In this document: positions 27,644 through 35,504 of the stretch, piece after piece
Position numbering within the stretch: the stretch's first letter is position 1
Layout of the letters: each line of letters starts with the position of its first letter
Assembly (NCBI RefSeq): GCF_900142915.1
Contig: NZ_FRCM01000003.1
Span: 496,504 to 560,503 of the forward strand
Direction: 5' to 3'
Source of the DNA: Mucilaginibacter sp. OK098
GTDB lineage: Bacteria > Bacteroidota > Bacteroidia > Sphingobacteriales > Sphingobacteriaceae
DNA length: 64,000 bases
The notes under the pieces: model-generated
What the model was told of the DNA's origin: nothing
What the model saw: only the letters and a program-made list of their open reading frames with translations
Databases searched by the model: none
Program-made: the position numbers and the translations under genes

Positions 27644-28549
27644 ATGACTGATCCTACAACTATAAAAGATACTACAGCGCCTGAAGCTGCTAAAGGAATG
27701 CTAAGGGATGATGCTTTAAAAGGGAAAACCATTATAGTAACGGGCGGCGGTACCGGCCTGGGCAAGGCTATGGGCACTTACTTTTTAAGATTAGGCGCTA
27801 ACCTGATTATTACCAGCCGGAAGCTGGACGTGTTGAAACAAACAGCTGCCGAAATGGAAGCTGAAACCGGGGGAAAGGTATTACCTGTTGCCTGTGATGT
27901 GAGGAAGTATGAGGAAGTTGAAAAGATGCTGCAGCAATCTATTGAGGCTTTTGGCCGGGTTGATGTATTGTTGAATAATGCGGCAGGTAATTTTATTTCA
28001 CCTACAGAGCGCTTGTCGGCAAACGCATTCTCAGCTATAATTGATATTGTATTAAAGGGTTCGGCCAATTGTTCACTGGCATTGGGTAAATATTGGATCA
28101 GTGAAAAAATCCCCGGCAACATATTGAATATTATAACAACCTATGCTTTTACAGGGTCTGCCTATGTTGTACCGTCGGCTTGTGCAAAGGGTGGTGTTTT
28201 GGCCTTAACCAGGTCATTAGCGGTAGAGTGGGGCAGGCACCGGATCCGTACCAATGCCATTGCTCCGGGGCCATTTCCAACCAAAGGGGCATGGGAAAGG
28301 CTGCTTCCCGGAAACATGGCTCAAAAGTTCGATTTTAAAAACAGGGTACCCCTTAAGCGGGTAGGCGAACACCAGGAACTGGCCAACCTGGCAGCTTTTC
28401 TGGTGTCTGATTTTTCAGGCTATATAAATGGTGAGGTGATCACTATCGACGGCGGCGAATGGCTACAGGGAGCGGGTCAGTTCAGTGCACTTGAAATGAT
28501 CCCGCCTGAAATGTGGGATAGCATTGAAAAATCTACCCGTTCTGCATAA
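27644..28549 (+). CDS. 2,4-dienoyl-CoA reductase-like SDR
   Basis: A 301-residue SDR resembling mitochondrial 2,4-dienoyl-CoA reductase (DECR). It begins with the DECR-like GMLRDDALKGKTIIVTGGG. The active-site segment ITTYAFTGSAYVVPSACAKG keeps the Tyr and the later Lys of DECR, and RTNAIAPGPFPTKGAWERL follows. I chose the ATG at 27644 over a TTG at 27638; the upstream gene stops at 27637. It should reduce the 2,4-dienoyl-CoA intermediates of unsaturated fatty acids with NADPH. It closes the operon beside the enoyl-CoA isomerase. Confidence 0.85.
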   Translation: MTDPTTIKDTTAPEAAKGMLRDDALKGKTIIVTGGGTGLGKAMGTYFLRLGANLIITSRKLDVLKQTAAEMEAETGGKVLPVACDVRKYEEVEKMLQQSIEAFGRVDVLLNNAAGNFISPTERLSANAFSAIIDIVLKGSANCSLALGKYWISEKIPGNILNIITTYAFTGSAYVVPSACAKGGVLALTRSLAVEWGRHRIRTNAIAPGPFPTKGAWERLLPGNMAQKFDFKNRVPLKRVGEHQELANLAAFLVSDFSGYINGEVITIDGGEWLQGAGQFSALEMIPPEMWDSIEKSTRSA

Positions 28550-28561
28550 TCCGGCATATTT

Positions 28562-29311
28562 TTATTTAATCATTATCCCGGCATCTTTAAAACCGGCCAG
28601 GTCAGCCAGGGAGGGATCTTTTTCAGTAATAAGCACATCAATTGCATTGGCGGCACATACATAATAGGGATCAGAGGCGCCTAATTTTTCGTAGGTGGAT
28701 AAAGCTATGATATGTTTTGATGTTTCGATCATTGCCCTGTCAACCAAACTTTCCTGGTGGTCAAATCCGGTTATTCCTACTTTTAAATCAATGCTGCAAA
28801 TCCCAAGCAGGCATATATCAGCCCTGAAATTGCGGATAGCTTCAATGGTTTCGTACCCGGTTGTTGAAAAACTGTGTTTATTTAGTTGGCCGCCGATAAA
28901 AAATACCGTTACATTAGGGTAATCTTCTAAAATTGACACAATTGGAAAGCTGTTTGTTATAACAGTCAGGGCTATTTCCTTTGGCAGGGTACTTACTATC
29001 GCGGTTGTGGTAGTTCCGGCATTAATCAAAAGCACCTGGCCTGGTTTAATAAACTCCAGTGTTTTTTGAGCAATTACTTTTTTATGCTGTGTATCAATAT
29101 TTTGACGCTCCTTAAAATGCGGATGTACTGGAGAGCCTATAATAGCGCCACCGCGAACCGCTTTCAATAAGCCTTTATCCGATAATTCTTTAATATCCCT
29201 TCTTATTGTATCGGTTGATACGTTAAGCAGCTGGCTTAAGTCGTCAAGAATAACTTTGTTATCTTTTGCAATTTGTTCAACTATTTTTTGAAGTCGCTCG
29301 GCTTTCAACAT
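28562..29311 (-). CDS. DeoR/GlpR family transcriptional regulator
   Basis: A DeoR-type repressor of about 249 residues from the ATG at 29311 (MLKAERLQKIVEQI); an upstream ATG at 29347 adds a hydrophobic stretch atypical for the family. The N-terminal winged HTH is seen in LSQLLNVSTDTIRRDIKELS. The sensor domain has INAGTTTTAIVSTLP and the closing DVLITEKDPS. These proteins usually sense phosphorylated sugars or nucleosides. It is divergent from a deoxynucleotidase gene, whose upstream region carries a 14-bp palindrome, so it may control that gene and itself. Its stop is only 12 bp from the convergent fatty-acid operon end. Confidence 0.88.
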   Translation of the reverse strand: MLKAERLQKIVEQIAKDNKVILDDLSQLLNVSTDTIRRDIKELSDKGLLKAVRGGAIIGSPVHPHFKERQNIDTQHKKVIAQKTLEFIKPGQVLLINAGTTTTAIVSTLPKEIALTVITNSFPIVSILEDYPNVTVFFIGGQLNKHSFSTTGYETIEAIRNFRADICLLGICSIDLKVGITGFDHQESLVDRAMIETSKHIIALSTYEKLGASDPYYVCAANAIDVLITEKDPSLADLAGFKDAGIMIK

Positions 29312-29338
29312 AAAACAAAGATAACAACAAATTAACAA

Positions 29339-29384
29339 TTGCAACACTTTGCATTATAATTATGTTTATTTGCAAATATTTGCA
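29339..29384 (+). promoter_or_regulatory. Promoter and candidate DeoR operator upstream of the deoxynucleotidase
   Basis: A -33 TTG at 29339-29341 is followed after 19 bp by TATGTTTA at 29361-29368, a 7-of-8 match to the Bacteroidota -7 element. Just downstream is a perfect 14-bp palindrome, tgcaaatatttgca, at 29371-29384, over the predicted transcription start. The half site ttgca occurs once more near 29349. A repressor bound here would block transcription. The divergent DeoR gene is the obvious candidate. Confidence 0.5.
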
Positions 29385-29396
29385 TAATATTGCGAC

Positions 29397-29933
29397 ATGA
29401 AATCATTAAAAAGAATTGCGGTAGATATGGATGGTGTTTTAGCAGACACCGATTCGCACTTTATAGCATGGTATTACAATATTTATGGCATTAAAGTTCC
29501 GTATGAAGAATTACTGGGCAAACCCGAAGGCGAAGGCTTCCCTGAAAAAGGCGCTGCTCGAAAATTTGCATTCACACCCGGTTTTTTCCGTACGCTTCCG
29601 GTAATGCCAGGCGCAATTGAGGCCATAACCGAATTGATGAAGGATTATGAAATTTATATTGTATCGGCAGCTATGGAATTTCCACAATCACTTCCTGAAA
29701 AGCACGAATGGCTGCAGCAGCATTTCCCTTTTATATCATGGAGAAATATTGTTTTTTGCGGGGATAAGAGCCTGATCAATGCAGATTATATGATTGATGA
29801 TCACCCTAAAAATTTAGATAATTTTAAAGGAACAACCATTATGTTTCATGCTGCGCACAATGCAAACATTACCCATCACCAAAGGGCAAATACCTGGAAT
29901 GAAGTTATGGCATTGCTAAAAAGCGATAATTAA
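29397..29933 (+). CDS. 5'(3')-deoxyribonucleotidase-like HAD phosphatase
   Basis: A 178-residue HAD-superfamily phosphatase of the NT5C type. The HAD motif I is VDMDGVLADTDS with nucleophile Asp10 and acid/base Asp12. Motif II is the IVSAAMEFP region, and motif IV/DD is YMIDDHPKNLDNF. NT5C-type enzymes dephosphorylate deoxynucleoside monophosphates and help balance dNTP pools. The divergent DeoR regulator fits nucleoside control, although this pairing is inference. Confidence 0.85.
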   Translation: MKSLKRIAVDMDGVLADTDSHFIAWYYNIYGIKVPYEELLGKPEGEGFPEKGAARKFAFTPGFFRTLPVMPGAIEAITELMKDYEIYIVSAAMEFPQSLPEKHEWLQQHFPFISWRNIVFCGDKSLINADYMIDDHPKNLDNFKGTTIMFHAAHNANITHHQRANTWNEVMALLKSDN

Positions 29934-29988
29934 AATCTAGCGGGATTTTTATTTATTTTTATAAAATCAATCCGCATTAATTTTATAA

Positions 29989-30876
29989 ATGCCCCATCTA
30001 TCTAGCCGCTTTAACAAAACACGTATTGCCCCCACTCCCAGTGGGTATCTGCATGTGGGTAATGTACTATCATTTGCGGTTACTGCTTTACTTGCCCGGA
30101 AAAGCGGGGCAAAAACATTATTGCGGATAGATGACCTTGACCAGCCCCGTGTAAATAAACTGTATTTGCAGGATATCTTTGACACGCTTAACTTTTTGGA
30201 AATCCCCTGGGATGAAGGCCCGCGTAATTTGCAGGAGTTTGAAGCTGGTTATTCGCAACTGCATCGAATGCCTTTGTATATGCAAGCACTTAACCAGCTA
30301 GCTGATGAAAGGCTTGTTTTTGCATGTTCCTGCTCACGCAGCCGGTTAGACGCAGGCGACGAGTGTTTATGCTTTGACAAGCAGATCGCATTATCTTCAG
30401 AAAACACAAGCTGGCGATTGTTAACGACCAATAATAATGATATACAGGTTAAAGGTTATAGCGGCAACATTATTAAAACTACTTTACCTGAGGGTATGCA
30501 CAATTTTGTTGTTCGAAAAAAAGATGGTTTCCCGGCGTACCAGCTTACTTCAGTTATTGACGACCTGTTTTTCGGGGTTGATCTTGTCGTAAGAGGCGAG
30601 GACCTGTGGCCTTCAACATTAGCGCAGCATTTGCTGGCAAATGTGCTGGGGGAAAATAATTTTGCTGATGTTACTTTTTATCACCACCCCTTGCTGATGG
30701 AGGCTGGTAAAAAGATCTCCAAATCTTCAGGAGCAGTTTCCATTCGCTACCTGCGCGAAAGCGGTAAAAAACCAACTGATATTTATATCATGATTGCCGG
30801 CATGCTGGGCATTAAAGACCCCATAAACAATTGGGAGGAGCTTGCCGGAAGGGTTATAATGGAAGTGAAACTATAA
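29989..30876 (+). CDS. gluQ: Glutamyl-Q tRNA(Asp) synthetase-like protein
   Basis: A 295-residue truncated GluRS-like enzyme lacking the C-terminal anticodon-binding domain. The class I HIGH-type motif is in APTPSGYLHVGN (residues 14-25), the zinc-site cysteines are in ACSCSRSRLDAGDECLC, and the KMSKS-type motif is KKISKSSG. GluQ glutamylates queuosine in tRNA(Asp). Length and motifs fit GluQ well. Its last 23 bases overlap the end of a convergent histidine kinase gene, so the two transcripts are antisense at their 3' ends. Confidence 0.88.
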   Translation: MPHLSSRFNKTRIAPTPSGYLHVGNVLSFAVTALLARKSGAKTLLRIDDLDQPRVNKLYLQDIFDTLNFLEIPWDEGPRNLQEFEAGYSQLHRMPLYMQALNQLADERLVFACSCSRSRLDAGDECLCFDKQIALSSENTSWRLLTTNNNDIQVKGYSGNIIKTTLPEGMHNFVVRKKDGFPAYQLTSVIDDLFFGVDLVVRGEDLWPSTLAQHLLANVLGENNFADVTFYHHPLLMEAGKKISKSSGAVSIRYLRESGKKPTDIYIMIAGMLGIKDPINNWEELAGRVIMEVKL

Positions 30877-32230
30877 ACGAAGTTCCGCCGCCTAATAACG
30901 ACCGTACCGTTATAGTGCCATTCATATCTTCAATGGCTTGTTTAGTAAAATACAAGCCAAGTCCAGTGCTTTTTTTATTGATCCCCGATTTAAAGTATTT
31001 ATTAAAAATACTGCCACGCTGGTCGGGTTTTATACCTATGCCATTATCTTCAATTTCAATAACACAACGCTTGTCATTTTTATATGACCGCACCTTTATC
31101 CATTGTTCAGGCTTGCTGAAGTCGGCATATTTAATGGCATTTGAGATCAGGTTATTAAACACCGTTTTTAAATTAGTGATATTACATTTAAGCTCCCATA
31201 CTTCCAGCTCGCTTAAAAATTTCACCTTCTTTCCTTCGGCAAAAAAACTGTTCTGGCTTATTACGTCGCTTACTATCACTCCCAAATTACAAAGCTCGGC
31301 ATTCGTTCCGCTATCGTTACGGATGGTATGTAACACATCCTGGATATGCTGATCCTGTAACTGGATGCTTTCGCGCATCATTGCGGTATAGCTCGAAATT
31401 TTGGAAATATCCTTTTCGCGTTCCAGTACCGAAACCAGGCCGGTTAAGGATGAAAGCGGCGAGCGCAAATCATGCGTAAGGGCATAAACAAACTTATTTA
31501 TACGTTCGTTCATGTTTTTAAGCGCCAGGTTTTGTTCTACGATCACCTTTTTTGAAGTATGCAGCTTTCTCAGCATTATCCCGGCCAGTAAGGCAGAACA
31601 TGCCAGGATTATGATGGAGATCAAAAGATCCGCAATGAAAACGTAATGGTCAACAATACGTGAGGTAGTCCCAAGCAGCGCCGAAAAACTCTGCTGGTTA
31701 ATGGTTAAATTATCAGATATGGTATTTATCTGTAAAATAAGGCCTTCTTTGTCAATTGGCTTACCCGAATGGATGTTTCTATAAGCTAGTGAACCTATTG
31801 CATTTAGTTTGCTTACCATCACATCAGCCTGCTGCCACGATGCAATTGCTTTTTTAAAGAAAGCCGCATTTTTAAACTGTTTAAAAAACCAGATCAGCTC
31901 AGGCAGATCATCAGGATGGTTGCCAGCCAACAAAAAACCTATCCGCGCTATTCTTATATCCTTTCCCGCTAATAGTGCCTCGCGGGCAATACTATCCCCT
32001 TTAGGAATACTGATATCATTTTTAAAATACAGGTAATCCGTTTCTTCGTGCGAATAGATATAGTTCATTAAATGCCGGGTGGCATCTTTTTGGCCAGTAG
32101 AATATTGCGATTCAAAATTGGTGTACGCCCTGCTGGCCGATAAAATCTTTACCGAATAATAGTGCGTAATACCAATTGCCGCGGTAGCAACTAATACTAT
32201 TGTTGTTAAAGCAATAATTACTCTTTTCAT
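30854..32230 (-). CDS. Membrane sensor histidine kinase
   Basis: A 458-residue histidine kinase. Two membrane segments (VIIALTTIVLVATAAIGITH near the N-terminus and LLISIIILACSALLAGIML near residue 205) enclose a periplasmic sensor of about 170 residues with helical character. Then come a dimerisation/phosphoacceptor domain with THDLRSPLSSLTG and a GHKL ATPase with FNNLISNAIKYADF, EDNGIGIKPDQRG and GLGLYFTKQAIEDMNG. The stop lies inside the convergent gluQ gene. No response regulator is next to it, so it is an orphan kinase in this window. Confidence 0.9.
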   Translation of the reverse strand: MKRVIIALTTIVLVATAAIGITHYYSVKILSASRAYTNFESQYSTGQKDATRHLMNYIYSHEETDYLYFKNDISIPKGDSIAREALLAGKDIRIARIGFLLAGNHPDDLPELIWFFKQFKNAAFFKKAIASWQQADVMVSKLNAIGSLAYRNIHSGKPIDKEGLILQINTISDNLTINQQSFSALLGTTSRIVDHYVFIADLLISIIILACSALLAGIMLRKLHTSKKVIVEQNLALKNMNERINKFVYALTHDLRSPLSSLTGLVSVLEREKDISKISSYTAMMRESIQLQDQHIQDVLHTIRNDSGTNAELCNLGVIVSDVISQNSFFAEGKKVKFLSELEVWELKCNITNLKTVFNNLISNAIKYADFSKPEQWIKVRSYKNDKRCVIEIEDNGIGIKPDQRGSIFNKYFKSGINKKSTGLGLYFTKQAIEDMNGTITVRSLLGGGTSFIVSLPL

Positions 32231-32472
32231 GGATTAAAAACATTGCCGTGCCACACTTTTCTATCTGCGGAGCTTATACTATTTGCCGGCTAATGCCCTT
32301 ATACGAAATGATAGCTGTTTAGGTTATAAAATATTGAGCTGTTAAAAATAAATTTCAACCCGCTTAAGCTATTCAGCTCACGGGCTTTGCGCCGGATGGC
32401 TACTGCTGCTTTTATAGCATGGTAGCTAATGGCAAGTAATGCTATTGTTGCAGAAAAATCACAAATTATAAA

Positions 32473-33279
32473 TTAGCCCACCCTTGAAGGTGCTACACCA
32501 TAAGCCTTTTTAAAAGCAAATGAAAAATGCGAAAAATCTTTAAAGCCAACCTCCATATAAACGTCTGATGTTTTCCAGCCTTTTTCTTTGATCAGGAAAT
32601 ATGCGTCATTAAGCCGCTTATGCTGTAACCATTTGTTAGGCGATGTATTAAAGATCTTTTCAAAATCCCGCTTAAATGTTGCAAGGCTGCGGCCGGTAAG
32701 GTAGGCAAAGCGGCTTATATCAACATTAAATTTATAATGCTCATTCATGTAAGCCTCGAGGTCAATTTTGCCCGGTTCGCTAAAGTCGAAAAGAACATTC
32801 TTTAACTCCGGATTGCTTTCCAACAGTATCATAATGGCTTCCTTAACCTTTAAATTGGTCAGCATTTTATTGGCATTGCCCGAGCCATCCATATATGGCG
32901 CTAATGATTCAATATAATTTTTGAACAGGCTATTGGGTTGCAGCAATAGGGCGCTTTCGCCAGTGTAAGGGCCGGTCATTTGCTGGTTCATCTCTTCGAT
33001 TACACTGCGCAAGGTATCCTTATCCATCACAATAGATATGGTTTTAAACTCGCCGCCCTTTGGCGGGTGCTTGGCAAACTTAGCCAGCTGATTTTTACGA
33101 ATAAACCTGAAATCGCCCTCCTTAAACACATACATTTTGCCATTCATATACAGATCCGAGCTGCCCGACAGGATATAACCGAACACATGATCAGCAATAA
33201 ACTGCTCACCCTCCCGGCTGGTATGAGAGTAGCAGGAGTATAGTATTTTGGGTGATGTTTTTTCTTTTACAGGAGGCAT
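32473..33279 (-). CDS. AraC family transcriptional regulator
   Basis: About 268 residues from the ATG at 33279, which has a strong aggagg-like context only on the opposite strand; the longer frame to 33414 starts with an atypical Cys-rich stretch made from repeat DNA, so I reject it. The sensor half includes FGYILSGSSDLYMNGKMYVF and EGDFRFIRKNQLAKF. The HTH half has ISRFAYLTGRSLATFKRDFE and SDVYMEVGFKDFSHFSFAFK, ending YGVAPSRV. It is downstream of an SDR gene on the same strand. The SDR promoter carries tandem 18-bp repeats with a 22-bp period, a typical AraC-type operator. Confidence 0.87.
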   Translation of the reverse strand: MPPVKEKTSPKILYSCYSHTSREGEQFIADHVFGYILSGSSDLYMNGKMYVFKEGDFRFIRKNQLAKFAKHPPKGGEFKTISIVMDKDTLRSVIEEMNQQMTGPYTGESALLLQPNSLFKNYIESLAPYMDGSGNANKMLTNLKVKEAIMILLESNPELKNVLFDFSEPGKIDLEAYMNEHYKFNVDISRFAYLTGRSLATFKRDFEKIFNTSPNKWLQHKRLNDAYFLIKEKGWKTSDVYMEVGFKDFSHFSFAFKKAYGVAPSRVG

Positions 33280-33342
33280 GATTATCAAATTTAATATTAA
33301 TGTGCGGATTGGAAGATGATGTGCGAATGTGCAGATATGCAA

Positions 33343-33391
33343 ATGTGCGGATGAAAAATAGAAAATGCCATCGGGTTTTTCATTCGCACAT
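33343..33391. repeat. Long hairpin in gtgcggatg-rich repeat DNA
   Basis: Arms atgtgcggatgaaaaa (33343-33358) and tttttcattcgcacat (33376-33391) pair over 16 bp with one mismatch and a 17-base loop. The interval 33302-33414 is built from variants of gtgcggatg, namely gtgcggat, gtgcgaatgtgcagat, aatgtgcggatg, and their complements cattcgcacatccgcacatc. It separates the SDR from the AraC gene and may act as a terminator or attenuator between them. The repeat text looks like a dispersed intergenic element. Confidence 0.55.
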
Positions 33392-33413
33392 CCGCACATC
33401 CAAAATCTGCACA

Positions 33414-34295
33414 TTACTTTATATTCAAGATCGCTTTTCCTGCGGTTGTATCTAAAAAGTCCTCTGCCTCATCATGGTCTGTTGAAAGGCTTACGGGCAG
33501 CCATTTTTCAAGCTCGATCCGGCGGGCTTCATCGGCCAGCTTTAATAGGCCTATGGCTTCGCTGCCTAATACCAAATGTACCGGTGGCTCGGGGCTATTG
33601 GCAAGGTCAACCATTGCTTTTGCTGCTTTGTCAGGATCGCCCATGGGCACAAATTTGCCGCTTGAAAAATAATCGGCACGCTGACCCGCTGTAGTTTCAT
33701 AACCATCCAACTTCGGGGCAAAGCTCATGGATGCGCCGGCCCAATCAGTACGAAAGCCGCCGGGCTCAACACTGGTAACAAATATGCCAAGTGGCGCAAC
33801 CTCTTTTGCCAAAGCTTCGGTAAAACCTCCTAAACCAAATTTTGCAGCCTGGTACACGCTCAACCCCGCATTGCCTACGCGACCGCCAACAGAACTGATC
33901 TGTAAAATGCGGCCCGAACGCTGCTTGCGCATGTACGGCAGTACCGCACGGGTAATTTCGATAGGGGCATACAGGTTTGTTTCCAGTTGACTGCGAACCT
34001 GTTCATCGGTAAATGCCTCTGCAGCACCAATAATCCCAAAACCCGCATTGTTTACCAGCACGTCAATTTTGCCGAAATGAGCCACCGAATCTGCAACTGC
34101 TGCATAAATTTCGTCGTGATTTGTAACGTCAAGTTTTATTGGATAAACCTGATCCGGGTATTTTTCAACCAAGTCGTTTAATGTGTCTGTATTTCTTGCT
34201 GTTGCTGCAACTTTATCGCCGCTTTCCAGCACTGCTTCTGTAAGGCTGCGCCCTAATCCGCGGGAACTGCCTGTTATAAACCAAATTTTTGTCAT
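33414..34295 (-). CDS. SDR family oxidoreductase
   Basis: A 293-residue SDR. The cofactor motif is ITGSSRGLGRSL (residues 7-18), followed by DVLVNNAGFGIIGAAE and the catalytic Ser in QISSVGGRVGNAG, with YQAAKFGLGGF as the Tyr-x-x-x-Lys site. The C-terminal extension LVLGSEAIGLLKLADEARRI is common in Bacteroidota SDRs of this clade. The substrate is unknown. The gene has its own activator-type promoter region and is followed by an AraC regulator that may control it. Confidence 0.88.
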   Translation of the reverse strand: MTKIWFITGSSRGLGRSLTEAVLESGDKVAATARNTDTLNDLVEKYPDQVYPIKLDVTNHDEIYAAVADSVAHFGKIDVLVNNAGFGIIGAAEAFTDEQVRSQLETNLYAPIEITRAVLPYMRKQRSGRILQISSVGGRVGNAGLSVYQAAKFGLGGFTEALAKEVAPLGIFVTSVEPGGFRTDWAGASMSFAPKLDGYETTAGQRADYFSSGKFVPMGDPDKAAKAMVDLANSPEPPVHLVLGSEAIGLLKLADEARRIELEKWLPVSLSTDHDEAEDFLDTTAGKAILNIK

Positions 34296-34315
34296 CGCTT
34301 TAAATTTTATTTATA

Positions 34316-34382
34316 CAAAGGTAATTCGTCCAGCAGGTGAAAGTTTTGTTGAAAGGCTCAATCTGTTTTGTTAGAAAGCTCA
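34316..34382 (-). promoter_or_regulatory. SDR promoter with tandem AraC-type operator repeats
   Basis: On the minus strand a perfect -7 element TACCTTTG lies at 34323-34316. Upstream of it, two 18-bp direct repeats, gttttgttgaaaggctca (34343-34360) and gttttgttagaaagctca (34365-34382), match at 15 of 18 positions with a 22-bp period. There is no TTG at the expected -33 position. This layout (tandem sites two helical turns apart ending about 20 bp before the -7 box) is typical of AraC-activated promoters. The AraC gene in the same operon is the likely binder. Confidence 0.6.
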
Positions 34383-34448
34383 TCCCTTTTTTTGTAGCGA
34401 TGGACCCCAACCCATTGAAAATGATCAAAAAAACAAATTAAAAAACTA

Positions 34449-34494
34449 TTGCGTAAGTGAATGCTTACATATATATTTGTAAGCGTTCACTTAC
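34449..34494 (+). promoter_or_regulatory. ArsR-gene promoter with overlapping inverted-repeat operator
   Basis: A TTG -33 box (34449-34451) and a perfect TATATTTG -7 box (34472-34479) are 20 bp apart, a textbook Bacteroidota promoter. An inverted repeat overlaps it: arms gtaagtgaatgcttac (34453-34468) and gtaagcgttcacttac (34479-34494) match at 15 of 16 positions. The arms flank the -7 box, so a bound repressor would block RNA polymerase. Autoregulation by the ArsR-type protein encoded 16 bases downstream is likely. Confidence 0.75.
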
Positions 34495-34509
34495 ACATTA
34501 ATTAAGCTG

Positions 34510-34833
34510 ATGAGAAGAGATGTTTTCCAGGCCATTGCCGACCCAACCCGTAGAGAAATAATAAACTTAATAGCGTTTAACCCATTAAATCTGAATGCTA
34601 TTGCAGACAACTTCGAAGTAAGCCGGCCGGCCATATCGCAGCATATCAAAATTTTAATGGAGTGCGGGCTGATCAATATTAAGAAGCAAGGCCGGGAAAG
34701 ATATTGCGAAGCCAGCCTTCAGCAGCTGAATGAGGTATCAATCTGGATTGAGAAATACAGGCTGCTTTGGGCCGAAAAGTTCGACAGGCTGGATAATCTG
34801 CTGGATAAAATGAAAAATGACCCGCCCTTATAG
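34510..34833 (+). CDS. ArsR family winged-helix regulator
   Basis: A 107-residue ArsR/SmtB-type regulator consisting of one winged HTH domain: RRDVFQAIADPTRREIINLI, then LNAIADNFEVSRPAISQHIK and the wing at KKQGRERYCEA. There is no metal-binding Cys pair, so it is probably of the non-metal subgroup often coupled to AHSA1 proteins. The downstream gene is indeed an AHSA1-like protein, and the two are known to travel together. The promoter overlaps a 16-bp inverted repeat, which suggests self-repression. Confidence 0.9.
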   Translation: MRRDVFQAIADPTRREIINLIAFNPLNLNAIADNFEVSRPAISQHIKILMECGLINIKKQGRERYCEASLQQLNEVSIWIEKYRLLWAEKFDRLDNLLDKMKNDPPL

Positions 34834-34839
34834 GATGTA

Positions 34840-34935
34840 AGGGCGTATTGCATAAGCCCAATAGCAAGGTAGGATTTATACAGACGTTTAAAAGTGGATA
34901 CAGATGTATAGGGACGTATGCGATACGCTCCTACA
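34840..34935. repeat. Two imperfect palindromes of the gggcgtattgcata type
   Basis: The interval between the ArsR and AHSA1 genes holds two related elements: gggcgtattgcataagccc (near 34850) and agggacgtatgcgatacgctcct (near 34907-34931). Both have the form of short intergenic palindromes scattered through many Bacteroidota genomes. The second lies just before the AHSA1 ribosome-binding region. No function is visible. Confidence 0.45.
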
Positions 34936-34968
34936 GATAAAAATAAACAAAATCAAAAACATAAAATT

Positions 34969-35466
34969 ATGGCAACTAAAAATGAAACCAGCATTAAAGC
35001 CGAACCAGGCAAACAGGAAATTTTTATAACCCGTGAGTTTGAAGCATCACGCGAGATTGTTTTTAAAGCATTTACCACTCCCGAGCTAATTGTTCAGTGG
35101 CTTGGCCCGCGTGAGCTTAAAATGCGATTGGATAAGTTTGAACCCAAGAGCGGCGGCTCCTATCGCTATGTACATATTGATCCGGCGGGTAACGAGTATG
35201 GCTTTCATGGCGTAGTGCATGAGGTACTGGCTCCTGAGCGGGTTATCCAAACATTTGAATTTGAAGGACTACCTGAAACAGGGCATGTAGTACTTGAAAC
35301 TGCAAGGTTTGAAGCATTGCCCGGCAACCGCACCAGGTTGACAATGCAATCGGTATTTCAATCCGTTACTGACAGAGATGGGATGCTGCAAGCAGGTATG
35401 GAGCGTGGAGTAAACGATTCACATGCGCGTTTGGATGAGCTTTTTGCTAAAGCATCGGTTAACTAG
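34969..35466 (+). CDS. SRPBCC/AHSA1 domain protein
   Basis: A 165-residue SRPBCC-fold protein of the activator-of-Hsp90-ATPase (AHSA1) type, from the ATG at 34969 (MATKNETSI); the upstream ATG at 34918 falls in palindromic repeat DNA. Family signs are [40 protein letters not shown] and the closing [20 protein letters not shown]. The fold binds small hydrophobic ligands in a deep pocket. It is paired with the ArsR regulator upstream. The ligand and role are unknown. Confidence 0.87.
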   Translation: MATKNETSIKAEPGKQEIFITREFEASREIVFKAFTTPELIVQWLGPRELKMRLDKFEPKSGGSYRYVHIDPAGNEYGFHGVVHEVLAPERVIQTFEFEGLPETGHVVLETARFEALPGNRTRLTMQSVFQSVTDRDGMLQAGMERGVNDSHARLDELFAKASVN

Positions 35467-35504
35467 CGGGTGTTTTTAAATGGCGATTTAATGAGATCTG
35501 TGAT

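Noticed and set aside
30831..31352. 173-codon plus-strand open frame
   Set aside because: It is the antisense shadow of the well-supported histidine kinase; its composition and lack of any family motif argue against a gene.
32473..33414. Longer AraC frame with 45 extra N-terminal residues
   Set aside because: The extra part is translated from hairpin-forming repeat DNA and has a Cys/His-rich sequence unlike any AraC protein.
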